DNA from: Cynocephalus volans
Taxonomy: Eukaryota; Chordata; Mammalia; Dermoptera; Cynocephalidae
DNA: 64,000 nt
Reading direction: 5' to 3'
Assembly (NCBI RefSeq): GCF_027409185.1
Contig: NC_084462.1
Location: 40,434,679-40,498,678, forward strand
The number at the start of each line of letters is the position of its first letter. Positions within the stretch are counted from its first letter, which is position 1. Shown one piece after another: positions 1 to 12,345 of the stretch. The notes under the pieces are model-generated. The model saw only the letters and a program-made list of their open reading frames with translations. It ran no database searches and was not told the origin of the DNA. The position numbers and the translations under genes are program-made.

Positions 1-334
1 CAGGGGAAAGGGCTCTGCTTGGCTGCCTGGAGGGCCCTGAGGGAGGCCCGGGTCTCATGGTGCCTGAGATTGGGTGCCTGTGGGGACAGCTTGCTCATCA
101 TCTGAAGGGCACTGAGCTGGACACACGAGGCTGCCAGGTGCAGGACCCCCACATTAGCTGGTGTCCTGGCTGCAGAAGTGGGGCAGTCAGAAGAAAGCTA
201 AGCAACGCATCCTGCATCGTGGGGGTGACAGCCTTCCCAGCCAGCCCCACAATGCCAGAGAACAGACATGGGTACCCCCAGACAGGCTAGAATAATCCTT
301 TAATTAACCCAGAGCTTAAGGCAGCTGTGGCCAG
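1..334. other. Left flank, nothing recognised
   Basis: Unique-looking, moderately GC-rich mammalian sequence downstream of KLF13. The short open frames here carry no recognisable domain. No RNA gene or clear repeat was seen before the MIR that starts near 335. Confidence 0.5.
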
Positions 335-540
335 TGGACCAATCAGACCAGGCTCCCTCTCTGACTTTTGTCAGCTGTGTGACCTTGGGAAGGCCACTCT
401 ACCTCTCTGAGCTTATATTCTCTGTGCCCTAAATTGGGTCTACTCATACCTCCCTCTGAGAGTGCTCAAAGGGCATGCATCAGCGAGCAATGTCCTTACA
501 CAGTATCTGGCCCGGGGAGGGCAGACACGCGACAGATGTC
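335..540 (+). repeat. MIR SINE
   Basis: The core phrase 'gtcagctgtgtgaccttggg' with the following 'ctctctgagc...' segment, and the downstream 'cacagtatctggcc' counterpart of 'cacagtgcctggca', match the MIR consensus in plus orientation. The copy is diverged, as expected for this ancient tRNA-derived family. Confidence 0.8.
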
Positions 541-744
541 GGTGGAAAGTGTGGAAGCCCAGCTGTTGCTGCCTTGCAGCTATCCGGAGAGGGGCTGCAG
601 GGTGGGCCAGCCTGCCTCTGCGTCCCAGGTCAGTCGTGGTCCCCATCCATGCTGAGATAGTCTAGTAGGGCTGGCCCCCCAGTGACCCGTTTCTGAGGGG
701 GCTGAGTGTCTGGGCCTGGTCACAATTCAGGCTAACGCAGCACA

Positions 745-915
745 TGACATCCTGTGCCTTGCTGCCAACTTCACAGTGACCGTCTACAGACCATTGCCCA
801 GCCTGCTTCCCCAACAAGGAAGGCGTGGCTCAGAGAAGGACTTCTCAAAGGCTGCACAGGCAGTCACTGGTTCACAGCTGAAAGCCCAGGCTGGTTGAGA
901 CTGACGCCAAGACCC
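745..915 (-). repeat. Possible degraded MIR-like fragment
   Basis: The region reads like a very diverged reverse-complement MIR (clearing-style phrases 'ctcagagaagga', 'aggctgcacaggcagt' and 'aagacccaagtcctttcttc'). The match is weak and could be coincidental. Confidence 0.3.
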
Positions 916-1274
916 AAGTCCTTTCTTCAGCACCATGGCCACTGCCATGAGCAACAGTGGCAGGTCAACCAAAGTGCAGGTCTGTGAGAATTAATCAGTT
1001 TTTAAGAACAAAAGTGTAGAGTGACTAATATTTTCATTGTTATTTCTACTTTTCAGGGCTGATTGACTGAAGGAAAATACTGCTAAGGACTGCAAAACAC
1101 AGGTGGAAGAAATGCTCAGGCCAGGTTAATTCAACCACATTTTGCTGCCCTGTTGGGGGACACCCACCCACGCGGGCTTCATCAGGCCCTGCATTTCTCT
1201 CATTGTAGCCTGAGCAGTCGCTGTGCTCCCCCTGGCTTGGGGGGTGTAGGAAGTACATGAAAGCTGGAACAGGT

Positions 1275-1565
1275 GGGGAGATTGTCCTGGATTCTCCCAG
1301 CAGGGAGGCAAGAGGTCAGAGAGAAGATGCAACCCTGCTGGCTTTGAAGGTGGAGGAAGGGGCCACACACCAAGGAATGTAGGTGGCCTCTACAGGCTGG
1401 AAAGGGAAAGAGACTCCAGAAGCACCAGCCTTGTTGACACCTTGATTTTACCCCTGTATGACTCATTTTGGACTTCTGACCTCTGGAGCTCGAAGAGAAT
1501 AAGTATTCATTGCTTTAAGCCACTGTTTGTGGTAATTTGTTACAGCAGCAACAGGGAATTAATAT
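1275..1565 (+). repeat. MLT1-type MaLR LTR fragment
   Basis: The order of phrases follows MLT1 LTRs in plus orientation: 'agattgtcctggatt', 'gccacacaccaaggaatg', 'caccttgattttaccc', 'ggacttctgacctc', 'taagccactgtttgtggtaa' and 'ttgttacagcagc'. It is a solitary LTR relic with no internal sequence recognised nearby. Confidence 0.8.
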
Positions 1566-3384
1566 AGATCCTATGCTTCCAATGCTATCTTCTGTGCCCA
1601 CCTGCCTGTCCTGTGTGACACTGCTGTGGAATCCTGGTCTCTTCTCCTTGATGGGGGAGGACAGTTGGTGCAGACAGTGCCCCTGCCAAGAGCACCAGGG
1701 TGACTTTACTGGGCTGGACTGCTTTGCACTTAGAAGACCTTAGGAGGGTTGCCAACAGCAGTAATTTTATCATGGCATAGGTGAGGCTTGATTCAGGGGA
1801 CCAAGCCACCCATGATCCCAGAATAAATTACACACTTCCTAACCTGTTATTCAAGGCCCTCTGCAGTTGAATCCAAACCACCAAAGGCCAGTCCACACCC
1901 CAACAAGGCTGGAAAGAGAAAGTTTTGGAGGGTCTGGATGATTGTGCCACAGTGAGCCCCCTTGGGACATATGGTGGCCTTCCTTTGCGTACTAACCAGG
2001 CTCCCTCCCAGAATGCAAATCCCTTTGTGGCAGGCATTCATGGTGGGTAGTATTTCAGCCTCTGTTGAATGCCTCCAGCAATAGGGTGCTCTTGCCTGTA
2101 GGCCAGCGCCAGGTAAAGGTCAGTTGTTCTTTAGGGAGGCAGACATAGTTTGTGAGCCTTGGCCAGGCTGTGCCCTCTGGGATGATGGGAGGGCACCCCT
2201 CCCTCCGCCTGATGCCACCCCTCACCTGGTCAGTATGCAGCCAGCACTTTACCTAACTGCCACAGTTTTGATTTTTAATCCAAGACCTGATAGAAATGCC
2301 AAAAGGAGTTGGACCCAGGAGCATCCTGCCCACTGGCCTGCCTCCAGGACCCTGAGTCACTCACTGCTCAGTACAGAGGTCCTGGCAGGCACAGGCCCTC
2401 CCCCACGAACTGCTTCATTATTACACTCATTATTACACTGCTTCATTATTACACTCATTATTACACCCACCTTTCTTCACCTCATCCACAGGACAGTGAG
2501 AAGAAAATGTTCTGTGTGTACGCCACACACACTAACACATTCATTTTTTTAAACACCAGGAAAAAACCTTTTGCTTGCTTGTTTTCTTCCTCCTGCACTA
2601 CTGGGGGCCTCTCAAGGGCTCAGGAGACCCCCAGTCCCTGAGATAAGGTTCCATGAAAGGCAGGCTCACCAGTCTCCTGATCAACTGCAGTGCCTGCATT
2701 TGTTAGTAATATTTTCAATTTCTTGGTGGTTTTCATTTACTCTACAAACAGGAGGTGATAATGTAAGTTGCAGTGTAGTCTGGAGGAGGCCTGGGCCCAC
2801 CCCAGCTTGAGGGCTGGGGACACAGCCACACCCACACCTTCCCCCTCGCCCACCGCCCCTGCAGGCTTCCTGTTGCCTCTGTCTGCACACTGCCTGCCTC
2901 TAGGGCAAGCTGGAGGGTACGGGGGTGGGGGGAGGGGTAATGATCGCAGGGGACTTAAACGGGCTCTGGTATCCACACACGCTTTCCTGCTCCCCAGACC
3001 CCCCGGAACTGTCCCTGGCAGTGCACTTTGGGATCAGTGCCCAGTGAATTTCAGTAAATTCAGTGGCTAGAAACAGAAGCATTTTCTAGACTCTGGGCAG
3101 AGGGACAAAGGGAACAGGTGTCTGGGGCTGAGATGTGGCTGCTCCCCAAGGAGAGGAAGGTCAGGTGTTTATTCGGAGTTTTAAGGAATTTGCTGTGTCC
3201 TTCAGGGGAACCTGTCACGGCCACCTCCCTTTCTTCTCTGTGCTCTCTTGGATGGCTGGAGAGTGGGGATGCTATGAGCTGAAACAGCCCCTGTAGGCAG
3301 GAGGGAACAGCCTGTCTGTTTCAGCTCCCTTCCCTCCCAGAGCCTCCGCAAGACATGTCCTTCAAAGGAACCAGCTCCAGCAAG
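1566..3384. other. 3' flank of KLF13, otherwise unremarkable
   Basis: Apart from the 28-bp duplication at 2411-2466, no repeat, RNA gene or credible coding exon was recognised between the MLT1 relic and the KLF13 poly(A) site. The open frames around 2.1-2.6 kb run through the tandem repeat and have no familiar domain. Confidence 0.5.
2411..2466. repeat. Two-copy 28-bp tandem duplication
   Basis: A 28-bp unit beginning tgcttcattattacac occurs twice head to tail without mismatch (2411-2438 and 2439-2466). Each unit itself contains two 'cattattacac' motifs, so it is an internally repeated AT-rich minisatellite seed. Confidence 0.9.
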
Positions 3385-3404
3385 TAAAATAATGAATCAT
3401 AAAT

Positions 3405-3410
3405 TTTATT
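3405..3410 (-). terminator. KLF13: Distal poly(A) signal AATAAA for KLF13
   Basis: The plus strand reads TTTATT at 3405-3410, giving AATAAA on the KLF13 strand about 5.47 kb after the stop. It sits at the end of an AT-rich stretch (about 3400-3560), as is usual at distal mammalian mRNA ends. Cleavage would be expected around 3380-3395. No other canonical hexamer was seen between here and the AT-rich block just upstream. Confidence 0.7.
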
Positions 3411-6396
3411 TCAAAATGTAAACGTCACTAAACATGCATACACATTAAAACAATAAAATTTTACAATTTCATTAATTTTTTTTTCTTTTTGCATAGGACA
3501 TCATTACAATATAGAATCTATGCCATACAAAATACATACAAAGTTTTATCCGAGCAAGCCAAGGCCAGATTGGGAACTGTACACCTGTAATACTTCACTG
3601 TAGTGATCTGGGAAAGATGAAACATGGCCTTCAGAAGCATGGTGGGGTGCTGGTTAAAAAAAAGATCCTACAGAAAAGGAAAACATGAGCTTGATGGAAA
3701 TGGTCTTGGACCCTTAAATTCTGCCATAGGATTTTGGCAAACAATTCCAGAGAAGTTCTACCAATGGCTTTGGATGGGAAGGGGTTGGCTGTGTGGGCCT
3801 GAGGGCAGCTAAGACCCCCACTCAGGCACCCAACACACCCACACAAGTGATTCCTGGTCACCAGGGAGCCATCGCACATCCCCCACCCCACAATGCATAG
3901 GTGCTCAGCAGAGAGCTTCGTACTGAAGCTGATGAGCCCTTGGGGTCCCTCCAGGGCCAGGCCAAGGAGCCAAGTCTCCCCCTCACACGTTCAGAGACAG
4001 GCACCCTGACCTGGGAATGGACGCTGGGGCAATAACCCTGCACAGTGTCTCAGCCACACTGGGAACCGGCCCTCTCGCTCCTCTTGGAGGGCATGCTGGG
4101 GAGGGATGGGCCAGGTGCAGCCGCTCCTGTGCTGGGTGGGTCGGCCTTCATTCATCCAGCCGTGCACTGGCCTCCAGGCATGCCACTCACACTGGGTGGC
4201 CAAGTGAGCGAGCACAGTGGCCCGTCATCACCAGGTCTTCCAGGAAGACACAGGAACAGGACCAACCCTGGAGAAAGCTCCTGTGCCCCACCTCCCTCCC
4301 CCATAACTTATGACTTGCAGTGCAGGGGACACGACCTCTCCATCCTGTCCATTTTTTTAAAAGTTTTAAAGCTGTATGAGAAGGGGAGAGGCCGGGCAGG
4401 GCCAGGTGGCCACACTGCGAGTCCAATATCTTAGTAGGGGGCAGTGGAAACCAAGTGTGGCCCCTTTCCCTCGTGGACACAGGGTTTCCGCTGTGTGCTA
4501 AGTCCAACTCTGATGCAGGGCCGACAGCGGCAGGAGGACTTCTCCCTAGACGACGTTCAGGCACCTATCAGTAGTAAACTGGATTGTGCACCCCAATTCT
4601 GGTACAAAATTCCCTGGAATGTGTCTAGGGCAAACTTTCAAAGCCTCAGAAATAGAAAAATCAATCATAAGACCTGGCTCTTCCCAGGACGATCTTGATT
4701 TCAAAAACCACTAGCCCACAGCTTGATTTTAACTTTGGAAAACACAGTCACCAGAATCGCACATGGAAACTCTGGACAGCAGACGTGGTGAACTACGAAG
4801 CATTTCTTACCGGTTGTGTGACCTACACTTTAAACCCTTTAAATCTTCTACCGCTATCTTTGACTGAGTGACGATTTTTAAAAAGAGTGGAAAAAAAAAA
4901 TTAGTGACACAGTGACACCTGTCAGAAATCAAAATAATCAGATGGCCCTGTAAACACAGCCACAACCAGGAGCCTGCTATCACCCAGATCCTGTCTTGCT
5001 GTTGAGCGGCACCCCTGACCAGTTGAGATCCCAATGGAGTGCTACGACCCTGTGGCAGCACCTGATTCTGGCAAGAAAGTGGCTGGATCTTTGGGACACA
5101 CAGGGATGGGGGCAGAAGACTTAAATGGAGACCCCAGTTCTGCCACACTTCACTTGGGACTACAAAAAGCCGCAAGACCTCTCTGCCGGTCCCCATCTCC
5201 AAATCACCCTTCACTGGCCTGAGCTGTGGCCCAGGGTATAGTGAGGTCTGGGGTCACCAGTGCTGAGGACGTTTGCACCCAGAGCCTATACCATGGTGAA
5301 GCCTGCACCTGTCCGAAGTGTGGCCTTGGAATAAAGTCGGGGTGGGAGGTGGCGGGGAACTTGCACCGCTAGTGCCACGGTGGGGGTGCAGCAGGATGCA
5401 GGTAGGACACTTCCGGACCACATTCCCATTAAGGGAATCACTGTGCATTCCTATGTAGCACCTGGCAGGAGAGGGCCCCAGGGCCCTTTGTGGGAAGGGC
5501 CGTGTCCATCTGTGTTTCTCCATATGGCTGTAGGATTCGGGGAGCTGACATATGTTCCCTAATATGGCTGATGCAAAGAGAGGCTTCTCGTTGAGCTGAC
5601 CACTACCCCAACGGCTTGAGTCCAGAGTCACTTTTAGGACTTTTCGTGAGGAACTCTCCCTTCCCTCTTGCGACCTTCATTTTGAGATCTCTGTCCCTGT
5701 GGCCTGATAGAACTGAAGTCTGCCCCAAAATAAAGGTTTGAATTTTCACTATTATTTCTAGGAGCCCCAAGAGTTCCTCGATCCCACCAAAACCAGCAAG
5801 CATGGCCATAAACCACAAAAAAGAAAGACCAAGAAATAGACCCAGGCTGGGAAGACATTCTACATGTTAGAAGAAATGAATGTTGTCTCGAGGGTCCTCC
5901 CTGTGTAACTGCTTTCGGGGGGTGCGGCTTCTAAGGCCCACCGCCCTCTTACACAGACAACCCCATTTCATGATGAGATGGACATCTGCTAATGAGAACC
6001 CATTTGAACTGAGCCTGAGATTCACGGATCCCGTGCCTCCTTCAAGTGAGATGAATTTAAGCCCCAGATGACTCAGGAAGGTCCGGCCTGGGGTGCCCAG
6101 CAGGAATTTCCTCCTGGTGCCCTGCACCCACACCCCAGACCAGGCCCATAGCAGAAGGACCACACACCCTGCCATTAAGGAGAGCCACTTTGGGAATAAA
6201 GACACGCTTATTTGCCAAAAATAGCCAACGCCTGCATATTTCTGTTTTAAGGCAACATTACCCTTCCATCTATCAGACGGAACAGCCCTGGGTCATTCAG
6301 AGGAAAAATTAAATTAAGTGCTCTCTTTGGAAACAGCCGACGCCCGCTTTCCCTCCCCCACCCCCCACCCTTGCTCTAAAATACACCAGCTCTTTT

Positions 6397-6402
6397 TTAT
6401 TC
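6397..6402 (-). terminator. KLF13: Possible proximal poly(A) signal in the KLF13 3' UTR
   Basis: TTTATT on the plus strand gives AATAAA on the KLF13 strand. About 20-45 nt further along in transcript sense is a run of G-rich sequence (around 6380-6350, gggtggggggtgggggaggg). That placement suits a G-rich downstream element that supports cleavage. Use of this site would give a 3' UTR of about 2.5 kb instead of 5.5 kb. Hexamer plus G-rich context is suggestive only. Confidence 0.4.
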
Positions 6403-8879
6403 CAAGATGACTGGGTTTAGAGTCCTTTTTTCCCCTTCCTATGTGCAGATAGCTGTGGAGTTAGAAAAGCTCCTTCCATGATGCCGTGGGCAGATCACAA
6501 GGGACACCTGGCCCCTCCCATAGAGAGCACTTTGCTCGGCTCGCAGGGTTGGGTCACTCCCTCTCCCTGCCTTCGGAACCATGGATGGTGAGTGCACCAA
6601 AGGACTTTGGAATAAAATTCCTGAATCTGGAATGTGAATTCCTGAGACATGAAATGTATTCAGAGTGTGGCTTCCTTTGCTTCACACAGAAATAACTTTG
6701 GAAGGTACCTTGCTTCGGAACTGGGCGTGAAAATCTTTGCACCCCAAGTGCCCAGGGCTCTCTTCTGTCAAGGTCCCTACCACTCATTCCACCCTCTTTC
6801 CCATACCAAGCACAAGCAGGGCTATCACAAAGCCCAAACGCAGCACAGCAGCCAGGGTGGCCAGCCAGCATGCAACCAGGGCAGGGGCTACCCGCATCAC
6901 ACCAGTTCCCACCCATAGCAGGAACAGCACTACTGACCAACTCAGCACCCACCTCTCTCCTCGGAAGCCACCGCCACGCCACTGACCAATCCCAGCAGAA
7001 TGGCAGAGTTAGAGATGGGTGCTGAGAACCTCACAGATGGCACACTGCCACCTGCACAGTGGCTGTCGATAGAGGGCACCCATCTACTGTGGAGCTGGCC
7101 CAACACAGTGGCCAGGAACCATGGTCACCAGCTAGGCCTGGGTCTCTGGGGTTTCTCTGTGCTGCACCCCATACCATAGAATGGCCAGGGTGGAGACAGG
7201 ATGGCCACAACCAAGGCACTCTGGGCCCAGAACACCCATGTTTGGCCCTCTGAGGTGCCAAGGGCCATTCCTCCCTGGATACCCCGAGTCTGTGCCAAAC
7301 CCACCCTCCCCAACACAAACACACACACACATACATACACACACTGTTCTGGGGCCTTGTATTTACAGACCCCAACTCTCAGGGGGAAGGGAAGGTGGTG
7401 CCTGAGCTGCAGGGCTGGGGTGGACACTCCAGCTGTCTGCAGAGGAGTTCACAGGGCCATGGCCCAACTGACCCAACCAGGGTTCAAGCTCTGACCCAGC
7501 CCTGGTCACAGTTCTGGGAGAAACTGCCCCAGCTGTCTGCTCCTCCTCTCCTACCAGAAGAAGGCTGGCGATTGGCAGGGCATCTGCAGCCCTGATGCTC
7601 CACAGGCTGGGGTGTGGTCTCAGGCAGCGGGGGAGAAGTGGGAGGGAAAGGGAGGAGTGGTCCAGGAGACACGGAGAAGCTGGAGGTTTGTTAAATCTAC
7701 GCTGGGGACACAGTGGGCCTGAGAAAAGCACTTCCCACAACTTCATGTCTGGAGTTTCCTCTTTCTCTGATAGCATTTCCCATAACATCCGCTGCGTGAC
7801 TCCTGAAAGTTCCAAGTCACAATCCTCTGGTCTCTCCCTTCACACCAGTCTCTGTGAAGTACCATGGGTGCCAGCACATGCACAGCCACTCACGCAGATC
7901 CTCTGATGAGGCAGCCTGATGACCTCACCCACCGGTTCAACCAAGGTGCTTCTGCAGCAGCGCTGGTGCAGGGGATGTGAGAGCTGGGTGCACCAGCCAT
8001 GCTTTCTGACATCTTTTTACAAGATGAGAATTCCCAGGTTCTGTTTTCCAGTCAGAGAACATGGCATAATAGTGAAGGGTCCCCCTTGTGCCTTCTGCAG
8101 GGATACAGAGCAGCCAGGTGCTAGGTAGGTGTGGCCCAGGCCCTGTCTGGTTGAAGATCGGGTGGTGCAATGGTGTGCCCAGCCGAGGCTTGCATCTCTG
8201 CTTCCAGTTCTCCAAGGGGTCGGGCAAGCGGGCTCCTGGAGGCAGGAGTGAGACAGGCAGGCTAGGAGGGCAGCCGCCTCCCTCCACAGTCCCCTAGGAG
8301 TGTACTCCTTTGCCCATCATGGCTTAAAGGCATCCCGCTGAGGTGGCCTGTCTCTCAGAACCTTCAGGGCTCTGAGCCCGCGGGGCTGTGGCACAGAGGC
8401 TGGGCAGGTGGGCAGGAAGAGGATGACACAGTCCCCTTCCCCCCGCCAGGCACCTACTGCAGAAGCACAAGCAGCAGTGACTGCACCTGCGAGGGAGGAC
8501 AGGATGGAGGGACCTGCAAAATGGGGACTGAGCTCTGCCTACGCTGGTTGGCCTGCTGTGTCCCCAGCGTGTTCCCAAACCTAACAGAAAACTCGAGTGC
8601 AAATTTATGTACAAAGTAAGGCGGCAGGAAGGGTGTCCTCGCTGACCTCGTGGACCGTGTTCATCCCTGAGAAAGGGGGTTCAACACCGCGGAATCTCAA
8701 CTATGTGGGTGTGTCTGTTGTGCAATTTGTGGATGTTGTGTTTTGACGTTTTTGTTTTTGTTTTTTTGTTTTTTTTACAAATTTACTTTGACACCTGAGG
8801 TGAAGAAAAGTGTTTTTTTCGGGCCTTTCCAGAACGTTCTCTCTGCGGGGGAGGGCGTAGGGGCTGTGCCGGGGTACAC

Positions 8880-9169
8880 TCAGGGAGAGCTGGCCGGGCT
8901 GATGGTGGGGCTGCTGGCGTCCGAGCGGCTGTAGTCGCTGAGGGAGCCCGCCCGCGAGCCGCCGCCGCGCCGCTGCAGCATGCCGGGGTGGAAGTTGGCG
9001 TGGCGGCGCGCGTGCTTGGTCAGGTGGTCGCTGCGCATGAAGCGCTTCTCGCAGATAGGGCAGCTGAACTTCTTCTCGCCCGTGTGCGTGCGGTAGTGCC
9101 GAGCCAGCTCGTCGGAGCGCGCGAACTTCTTGCTGCAGTCCTGCCAGCTGCAGGCGAAGGGCCGCTCAC
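8880..9169 (-). CDS. KLF13: KLF13 coding exon 2 (zinc fingers 2 and 3, C-terminal tail)
   Basis: Last coding exon of KLF13. It follows a pyrimidine-rich acceptor ending ccccgcag and restores the frame of exon 1 (ACA G|GT GAG CGG, giving T-G-E-R). It encodes residues 196-291. The TGEKP-like linker GERPFAC leads into finger 2 (C202, C207, H220, H224; helix RSDELAR) and finger 3 (C232, C235, H248, H252; helix RSDHLTK). With KSSHLKA in finger 1 this is the standard KLF/Sp recognition set for GC and CACCC boxes. The tail at 253-291 is Ser/Gly-rich and ends TISPASSP before TGA (8882..8880). Joined length is 291 residues; I remember the human protein as 288, the extra residues lying in the exon-1 linker. 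No stop or frameshift is present in either exon, so the gene looks functional. Confidence 0.97.
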
Positions 9170-10229
9170 CTGCGGGGACAGGGCACAGAGTCAGTCCCGC
9201 ACCCGCCTGGCCCTGCTCCCCTCGCCACCCCCACCTCTCATCACCCGTGCCCCATCCTCGCCAGCCTCTGTGACAAATCCATTAGGGTCAAGGCAAAGGT
9301 GGGCCAGGGCCCTCACCTCCACAGGTGATGGAAGCAAATGACATCTCTAGGAGGAAACAGCAGCATTGCAGGTGCTGAAACAGCAGGGGTCACGGGGTGC
9401 ATACAGGTCAGGGCCTAAGGCCCCTAGCAGTGGACCCCCTAGGTATACCAGCAGCACCTGCCCAACATGCCCAGACAGAACCAGCTGTCCCCAGCCTGTG
9501 GAGGTCTCCGGCTTATGCTCGCTCCACACACCTGCCAGAGTCCAGCCAACCTACACGGGCCCCAGGGGAGCCACGATTTGGACTCCTGCACCCCTGCAGG
9601 GCAGAAGGCAATCCCAAACCTGAGCACCCTGACAGTTCCAACCTTACGCAGTCTCGTCTATGACATGAGGGAGTCAGACTGGTCATTTCCAGGTCTGAGA
9701 TCCCACAACCAATAGTGTGCTGCCCTTTCTCACACAGAAGTCCCAATACGGCCAGGTGGTGATGGCCAGCTGAGCGGGAGACCGCAACAGGCTCCTGTAG
9801 GTCTGAGCATGGTGACAGACAAGACACCCTTGAGGGATCTGTGCAGGCGGGGAGGAGAAAGTACATAGTAGGGAGAAGGTAATGAAGGTCGGCTGCAGTC
9901 AGGACTCTGCACCTCCTCCCATACTCTTGCTCAGAGCAAGGGACCAGTCAGCTTTTGCTCAGGCAAACTCTGAACCACAAACGACATCAACTGCTCAGGG
10001 AGAACCAGCGGAAGGGGGCTGGGACCTCAGAATGTAGCCCTTCTGGCATTAGAGGTGGCTTCCTGTCTACCTGATCTCTCTCCCCCTCCTTTCCCAACAC
10101 AGACCCCAAGCAGACTGCCAGTCCTTAAAGCTGGCCCACCTATGCCCAATAGAGGAAATCTGTACCACCTCCCACTTTAAATGTAAACAGAGACCCAAGG
10201 GTGGCCAGACTGCTGAGGGAAATCAGCAA

Positions 10230-11400
10230 GATGAAAGGGAAAGGCCATGAGCAACAAAACTGTCACCTCTAGAGGAAAAAGAGTGAAGCCAGGAAACAGA
10301 AGAGAATGTTAACCTGAAAATTCGAATTAGCATTCTCAGAGACAAAAATGTGACATGTAAAGTAAACAGGATACCATCAAGAGGAACTTCAGACAACAAA
10401 AAATAGCATTCAGAAACTAAAAATACAGTTGCCCAAACAAAAATTCCACAGAAAATGTGGAAATACACTCAAGGAAATATCCCAGAAAAAAGGGAACCAA
10501 AAAATAGTTCTAGAAAGTACGTGAATGTTGCAATGCTCTCTTAGTGTGCTGAAGCTGAGGCCCATGGTAGCTGTATTTGCTCCTATACTGATCTTACATT
10601 TTATGGGCAGGGTGTTGTGGGGATTGGATATCAAGCAGCCACCACTGTTTCCCAAACTTGTTTGACAGTTACAGACAGGAAAAGCTAAAAGCTGAGAGCC
10701 ACAGGGAATCAACAGAGTGAGTTTAACATCCAACTAACAGAAAGCGTGGAGTGAGAAAATAGAAAAAAATGGGGTAGAGGAAATTAACCAAAGAAATAAT
10801 AGAAAGTATCTGTCAAAGTGGAAAAAAAGAAAAGACAATGACAACAGGATAGTAGGATATTAACAATGGGAAGGGTTGGCACAGGAGTTGGCATGGTGAG
10901 TGAGTGAGTACAGGCCCATGCTGGGAGAATTTCTGCAATGTCAGAACACTAGGTAAAAAGAGAAAATTCTAAAACTTAATAGAGAGAGAGAAGAGAAACA
11001 GATACCGGGTTGTCCACAAGGGAGCAAGGCTGGGACTGACACCAGACTTCTCCTAAGTCACAGTGGATGCTAGAAAACAGAGGAAAAGGGCCTTCCAAGT
11101 TTACATCTTGCTCAGTCCAACAAAAACAAGAGAAAACCAAAAAGCCAGGGACATGAGTCAATAGTGAAAGGGCATCTAAGGACAAGAACAAGGTGGAGGA
11201 CCAGGATCAGGATTCCCACTGGATAGTTCCAGGAATAAAGTGAGTTCTGTGGATCTAAGAATATGATAAAGAGGATGCATAAACTTCAGGACACAGTTTA
11301 AAGGAAAAAAGAGAAGCAATTACAAACTCCAGGAAAAACAGACAACACATAAGAGAATTACGGTCCAAGTTAGGCACAAACTAAAATGTCACATGATTAC
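10230..11400 (+). repeat. HAL1/L1M-type LINE relic (5' portion)
   Basis: A-rich plus-strand sequence with LINE-like phrases. Around 11025-11100, 'gtccacaagggagcaaggctgggactgacaccagacttct' followed by a 'gatgctagaaaaca' segment resembles the HAL1/L1M ORF1-end consensus ('...ctggatgctagaagac...'). All frames are interrupted by stops. Family assignment is from memory and approximate. Confidence 0.55.
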
Positions 11401-11404
11401 GAGT

Positions 11405-11515
11405 AATCAGTGAAGAGCTCTGAACCAAGCACTGTTTTAGGGGCTTCTCATATGTTATATTATTTATCCTTCAAAACAGCCCCACAAGACAACAGAAAGA
11501 AATGTAATCCTGATA
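11405..11515 (-). repeat. MIR SINE fragment
   Basis: 'caagcactgttttaggggc' followed by 'atcattt-like' sequence ('ttatttatccttcaaaacagccccac') matches the reverse-complement MIR 3' half ('caggcactgttctaagcgc...atcctcacaacaac'). It appears to interrupt the flanking HAL1-like relic. Confidence 0.7.
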
Positions 11516-11529
11516 CAGGCCCCAGCAGA

Positions 11530-12060
11530 TGGAAGCAAACTTTACACAGTCATGTTCATGTCAACTTTAGCACTAGTTGTCAAGTGTTCAAAACCAATGT
11601 TATAGACAAAGCCAATTCAACTGACTCATGGTCCCAGCAGAGGATGTGGATTTAAGGGAAAGGTGGGAACACATAGTGAGCCATCAAAGGATATATCTAC
11701 ATGAAAAATAGAGGTTTAAAGTCACAAGAACAGTCAACAAAATAATTAAACAATAATATATTCATCAACTCAGAAGGAGGTGGGGGGCAGGTAAGAATGA
11801 GGGAAATCCTTAAATTTCATGGCAGGAAGATAACATAGAGTACCTAAATTTGATAAATAAAGAAATAGCAATAAAATCATTTAGTTCACTTATGGCAGTA
11901 ACCACCAAGACAACTAAAGTCAGAAAGACAAGTGTTAGTCTCTAGGGAGTGGGGCTGGGGTTTTTGTTGTTGTTGTTGTTGTAAGCTCTTCTGTATTATG
12001 GGTCTTCAAATAAAAAAATCATATGAATTATTTCTTTGAAAATAATTTTAAAATGCTTAA
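11530..12060 (+). repeat. HAL1/L1M-type LINE relic (3' portion) with (TTG)n tract
   Basis: Continuation of the A-rich LINE-like sequence after the MIR, ending in a 3'-UTR-like segment. A short (TTG)n microsatellite lies at about 11960-11981. No intact coding frame remains. Confidence 0.45.
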
Positions 12061-12345
12061 ATATAATTCTTTAAATTTCCAGCGCAATGTTTCCCAAAAA
12101 CGTTAGCACTGAATAAACTGTTAATTGGTTCCAGGAAAAAAAAAAAAAGAAATCTTTTCAACAAAAAAGTTTGAAAAATGCCACATGGTAATTCCACTCT
12201 TGGAGATTCACAATGCACATTAGTCATTAAAAGCTTGGAAAGGTCCAGCATTAAATGTGTCAAATCAGGGAGATGAGGTTCAGACCTGTCTCCACCATGT
12301 ATTAATGGTGTAGCCTAAGACAAGCTCCTCACTGCCTGCAGTTGG

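Larger units (their letters stand above)
3385..8879 (-). other. KLF13: KLF13 3' untranslated region
   Basis: About 5.5 kb from the stop codon to the inferred cleavage site contains no credible coding frame and no obvious LINE or SINE insertion. That is typical of a long, conserved mammalian 3' UTR. The stop is followed on the minus strand by A-rich sequence (around 8780-8750). The distal end is AT-rich and closes with a canonical AATAAA. The exact 3' end is inferred as 10-30 nt beyond that signal. A (CA)n tract on the plus strand (about 7317-7345, GT-rich in the transcript) and a G-rich run near 6350-6380 (in transcript sense) lie inside it. Confidence 0.8.

Noticed and set aside
2411..2466. 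CRISPR-like direct repeats
   Set aside because: Two adjacent copies without spacers in a mammalian genome form a tandem duplication, not an array.
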